Made by a program: the position numbers and the translations under genes. DNA of 51,541 bases from a virus, in the IMG/VR virus record IMGVR_UViG_3300032313_000852, positions 1 through 51,541 of that record; one strand, written 5' to 3'. Below the pieces are notes generated by a model. It was given only the letters and a program-made list of their open reading frames with translations. It was not told the DNA's origin and made no database searches. Shown in pieces: positions 48,544 to 51,541 of the stretch; position 1 is the stretch's first letter, and each line of letters starts with the position of its first letter.

Positions 48544-49290
48544 CTATTTTTTAAAAAGAACCTTTTTTAATTGTTTTGGTTCAATGTGTCTTATTGGGTT
48601 ATGAACACCTAAGGGGTTTTTTGAAAATACGTCTTCCATACTAAATTTTGACGCGGTTTCAACATCAGCAACCCCTATTCCTTTCATATGTTTCATAAAA
48701 TAAATATCTTCCCAAATTTGTTCTGTAACTGGATTATTTTCACAAATTTCAATCATTTTACTGACGGTTCTTAATGATAATCCACCATTTCCAACCCATT
48801 GATTTTCTTTTGGTTTTCTCCACGGAGCACCTACGTAATCATATGGTAAGAATTCATCAACACCGCTTCTTAATAATAAAGAATCTGTCTGAAAGATTAA
48901 AGCCTTATCCCCCTTTACATTTTTCCAAAAATTTGACGTTTCCATGTACTCACTATGTTCAATATTTGAAAGGTTTCTAACTCCCATATTAAAATATTCA
49001 ACTCCAACCCAATCTTTGGTTATATTTTTCACATAGTCTTCGTTGTTCGTACCATGAAAAATTTGTAATCCCCACTTAATTGGTGATTCATTCTCATTTA
49101 AATAATACATTGTTGATTTCATCACCAATGCTAAATTAAGATGTTGTCTAGGTTCAATTATAACCGCATAGTGTTTTGAGTCGTTTTGAATTTTTGGTTT
49201 ATATCCATTAAATTTAATATCAACATGAGTTAAGTAGTCCCCCCATATTTTGATATTATCTTCGTTATATAATTTTATTGATTTGTTCAT
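48544..49290 (-). CDS. DUF5672 family glycosyltransferase-like protein
   Basis: The ATG at 49290 is preferred over the TTG at 49305. The 248-residue protein carries the DUF5672 signature: ALIFQTDSLLLRSGVDEFLP, DYVGAPWRKPKENQWVGNGG and LSLRTVSKMIEICENN. Members are found in large viruses, phages and bacteria with surface-glycan clusters, and are predicted GT-A transferases. It overlaps the SGNH gene by 26 bases and comes directly before the carbamoyltransferase. Reaction unproven. Confidence 0.82.
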   Translation of the reverse strand: MNKSIKLYNEDNIKIWGDYLTHVDIKFNGYKPKIQNDSKHYAVIIEPRQHLNLALVMKSTMYYLNENESPIKWGLQIFHGTNNEDYVKNITKDWVGVEYFNMGVRNLSNIEHSEYMETSNFWKNVKGDKALIFQTDSLLLRSGVDEFLPYDYVGAPWRKPKENQWVGNGGLSLRTVSKMIEICENNPVTEQIWEDIYFMKHMKGIGVADVETASKFSMEDVFSKNPLGVHNPIRHIEPKQLKKVLFKK

Positions 49291-49888
49291 ATATGTAATC
49301 TCCAATTATTTTATATCCATTTAAATTGGGGTGATAATCTCCCTCGTAGAAATTTTCCTCGTCATTCCATACACTTCTACTACCATACTCCCAAACCGAT
49401 TCATCATTTTTAATCTCATATTCTCTTAAAACATCTGAAACACATCCATCAGGGTTAATGAAATATGAGGGTAGTTTTTTGGTGTCAACATCCTCTTCCC
49501 TAAATGATGGGTAAAATGAATTAAAATAAAAATGTTTATAATCTTTTAAAATTTCTTCCATTAATAAAAATACCTCAACAACGTTGTGACTATCTTTAGA
49601 TTTATACCTATATGGATATGAGAACATAACAATAATGATGTCGTCTTTTGATAATAATCCAAAATTTTTAATTCCGTCAATCTCATTTAAAATGTATTCG
49701 TTTCCATAACCACAAACACCAAGATTAACATATGGACAATCCAGTTTTTGTGCAACCCATCTTGGCCACGAATTCATATCTCTTAATTTTTGTGTAAATG
49801 CGTCGGGAAATGGTTCCTCTTTGTATTTTATATCAGTTTCAATACCATGACCTGCGGTCCAACTGTCCCCAAATGTAATTAACCTCAT
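49265..49888 (-). CDS. SGNH/GDSL-like hydrolase
   Basis: Block I is RLITFGDSWTAGHG, block II NLGVCGYGNEYIL, and block V DYHPNLNGYKIIGDYI with catalytic Asp and His. At 207 residues it is complete. It overlaps the preceding SGNH gene (49885-50613) by ATGA, so two SGNH enzymes are made as a pair, possibly working as acetyltransferase and esterase on the same sugar. Confidence 0.87.
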   Translation of the reverse strand: MRLITFGDSWTAGHGIETDIKYKEEPFPDAFTQKLRDMNSWPRWVAQKLDCPYVNLGVCGYGNEYILNEIDGIKNFGLLSKDDIIIVMFSYPYRYKSKDSHNVVEVFLLMEEILKDYKHFYFNSFYPSFREEDVDTKKLPSYFINPDGCVSDVLREYEIKNDESVWEYGSRSVWNDEENFYEGDYHPNLNGYKIIGDYIYEQINKII

Positions 49889-50613
49889 TCTATATATTGT
49901 TTAATGTGGTTATAAAAATAATCAGCTTGTTTAATATGACCATGTTCTCCTAAATGTAAATCATTTACAGCATTTTCGGTTTCTTGTTTTATTGTTAAAT
50001 AAGAACCTAACGAATATGAAATATAATTAATCAACGAACACGTTTTAAAATGTTTTTCTTTGGGGGGTAGAATATAATTTTTATCATTAATAAATTTAGA
50101 ATCCATATCAAATATTAAATTATCACTGTTCCAATGAAATACTTCTACATTTTTTAATCTACAATAATCATTAATGAACTTAATCCAATTTTGAACTTCC
50201 TCAGCCCATAATGGATGGGATCTATTTACTAAAATCTCATCAATAGTTGTTTTTGAAAGCCCAACATCGACATTATAAGATTGTTTTGGTAACATTTCAT
50301 TCATTCGGTGTTCTTTTTCATTTACAACACTGAATCTAAGTAATTGTGTCCATCCAAATATTAAAATGTCCCCTTCACTAATATTATCTATCACATTAAT
50401 AAATTGTTTTAATATATTATAATTAGACGCCCCTCCAATACCGCAATTTTTAATATCGGAATTTAATTTTTTAGCCAAAATAGTTGACCACATATTTGGT
50501 AATGTACCTCCTCTAAATTTTTTATATTCGTCATACGTTGATGGTAAATGTTCGTACCCCACTGGATACCATTCAGCGGTAAAACTGCAACCAAAAGTCC
50601 ATAATGTCCTCAT
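49885..50613 (-). CDS. SGNH/GDSL-like hydrolase
   Basis: Block I is LWTFGCSFTAEWYPVG (GCSF), NCGIGGASNYNILKQF is block II/III, and DLHLGEHGHIKQADYFYN is block V. TIDEILVNRSHPLWAEEVQN aligns with the protein at 38864-39490, making these paralogues. The start overlaps the upstream gene stop, and the 242-residue product has an insertion at residues 120-180 relative to the smaller copies. Confidence 0.86.
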   Translation of the reverse strand: MRTLWTFGCSFTAEWYPVGYEHLPSTYDEYKKFRGGTLPNMWSTILAKKLNSDIKNCGIGGASNYNILKQFINVIDNISEGDILIFGWTQLLRFSVVNEKEHRMNEMLPKQSYNVDVGLSKTTIDEILVNRSHPLWAEEVQNWIKFINDYCRLKNVEVFHWNSDNLIFDMDSKFINDKNYILPPKEKHFKTCSLINYISYSLGSYLTIKQETENAVNDLHLGEHGHIKQADYFYNHIKQYIE

Positions 50614-51541
50614 TAAATTAAGTTTTTAAAAAATTCATAATCATCATTAACTAAATCTAAATTTTTAATGATTTTTCTTTTATTATTCTCAAATCTTTCT
50701 TGATTATTTTTATAAAATTCTATGATTTGGTCTTTATTTTGAAATATCCTCTCAATTTCTTTAACAAATGAATATAACCTGTCTCTATCATTTTTAATGC
50801 CGTCATAACTATGGTCAATAATATCATCAAAAAAATCTAAATCGTACCTATCTCTCATTTTTTTAACATGTCCTTCAGATGCTAATATTAGTGGTATTTG
50901 ATAATAATAAAAAGGTCTAAATGATTTTTCCGATATATGAATTACATTATGTTTTTTAAAAAATTTAGATTCAGTAACAATATTAACATATGAATTTTCA
51001 TAATTTTTTGGGTATTCGGGAATTGTCATTATTTTTGGTAACCCATCCATATTAGGTTCTTTATGTTTAGTAAACCAATTTTTTTCTTCTTCAAAATCAC
51101 TAACTTTCATTTCTAATTTAGAAAATATATTAATTTCAGGTTTGATATCATTTATATCATCTTCATTTAATAAATCTTTAAAATATGATTCATCTATTAC
51201 AACATTATATGTTGGCACAAACGACCAATTCATCTGGTTAAGTAATTCATTTTTCATTAATAAGCATAATAAACTTGCTCTTTGAGATCTAGGTGATTTA
51301 TTAAATAACATAGCAAATTTACCCGTTTTTTTAGGAACAAAATTACATCCCCCTACATAATCTAAAACTTTTGTTGATGAGTGTGATATGAATTGTAAGG
51401 AATGAACATTAATTCCGCTATTATATTTTAATTTATATTCATCTAGTTTTGCATTATTGTTTATAACGTAAAATTGACTTTCATTTAATTTATGATAAAG
51501 TATGAATTCTCGTAACATTCTAAATCCATTTTCAGTATCTG
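50613..51541 (-). CDS. Putative glycosyltransferase-like protein (start possibly outside window)
   Basis: The frame is open to the window end; an ATG at 51518 gives 301 residues, but the eight codons before it (ending ENGFR) are also open, so the true start may be outside. ISEKSFRPFYYYQIPLILAS followed by YDLDFFDDIIDHSYDG has the look of the C-terminal donor half of fucosyltransferase-like GT-B enzymes of viruses (Glu-Lys-x-Phe, Pro-Leu/Ile-Ile). GKFAMLFNKSPRSQRASLL forms an N-terminal strand and turn. It shares its stop with the next SGNH gene (ATG overlap). Reaction not identified. Confidence 0.6.
   Translation of the reverse strand, partial: DTENGFRMLREFILYHKLNESQFYVINNNAKLDEYKLKYNSGINVHSLQFISHSSTKVLDYVGGCNFVPKKTGKFAMLFNKSPRSQRASLLCLLMKNELLNQMNWSFVPTYNVVIDESYFKDLLNEDDINDIKPEINIFSKLEMKVSDFEEEKNWFTKHKEPNMDGLPKIMTIPEYPKNYENSYVNIVTESKFFKKHNVIHISEKSFRPFYYYQIPLILASEGHVKKMRDRYDLDFFDDIIDHSYDGIKNDRDRLYSFVKEIERIFQNKDQIIEFYKNNQERFENNKRKIIKNLDLVNDDYEFFKNLI

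Noticed and set aside
1-51541. tRNA, rRNA, CRISPR arrays, insertion sequences and attachment sites
   Set aside because: None was found on reading both strands; a dedicated tRNA and repeat search would be needed to exclude divergent ones.

Overview
The window looks like part of a large, AT-rich tailed-phage genome, probably myovirus-like and from an environmental sample. Evidence for a phage is the tight packing (many ATGA or TAATG overlaps, no gap over 300 bases), many very small genes, a phage-type thymidylate synthase, a tail fibre with a collagen-like Gly-X-Y stretch and a C-terminal S74 chaperone domain, and a further putative virion protein. Most start codons lack a Shine-Dalgarno sequence and sit behind A/T-rich leaders, which fits a Bacteroidota host; the host is an inference. 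No terminase, portal, polymerase, integrase, rRNA, tRNA or CRISPR was seen.

Region 1 (1-13.2 kb, mostly minus strand) is metabolic and DNA-modifying: a HAD-like phosphatase (cut by the window edge), an HExxH protein, an SGNH-like hydrolase, three unrelated DNA methyltransferase types, an iron-sulfur trio (IscU, 2[4Fe-4S] ferredoxin, IscA), two paralogous PcfJ-like proteins, ThyA, a cyclophilin and many small membrane or unknown proteins.

Region 2 (13.3-28.5 kb, plus strand) opens with a small Cys-rich protein, a strong terminator, a GIY-YIG nuclease and a ribbon-helix-helix-like protein. It then runs as one long sugar operon: GT4 and GT2 glycosyltransferases, two nucleotide-sugar epimerases (one a GDP-mannose 3,5-epimerase with all five catalytic residues), a DegT aminotransferase, a methyltransferase, a PhyH-type oxygenase, a FabH-like ketosynthase, an SDR reductase and a GNAT acyltransferase. 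The aminotransferase, methyltransferase, KAS III, reductase and acyltransferase set could build an N-(3-hydroxyacyl) amino sugar, much like the bacterial modified-viosamine pathway.

Region 3 (28.5-51.5 kb, minus strand) joins virion genes to more glycan chemistry. The tail fibre (29.9-31.3 kb) lies next to a two-domain protein whose C-terminus matches TibC-type autotransporter O-heptosyltransferases, including the four-Cys iron finger. Then come a methyltransferase, a 911-residue GT4/GT-A/FkbM fusion, five 2OG-Fe(II) oxygenases mixed with SGNH hydrolases and two sulfotransferases, a protein with a degenerate Hint (intein-like) domain, a CysC-like APS kinase, a nucleotidyltransferase, a carbamoyltransferase, a DUF5672 protein and more SGNH proteins.

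Taken together, about half the window seems devoted to making and decorating a complex glycan (glycosylation, methylation, acylation, carbamoylation, sulfation, hydroxylation). I infer that the target is the virion, perhaps the Ser/Thr-rich tail fibre, though modification of host surface glycan is also possible.
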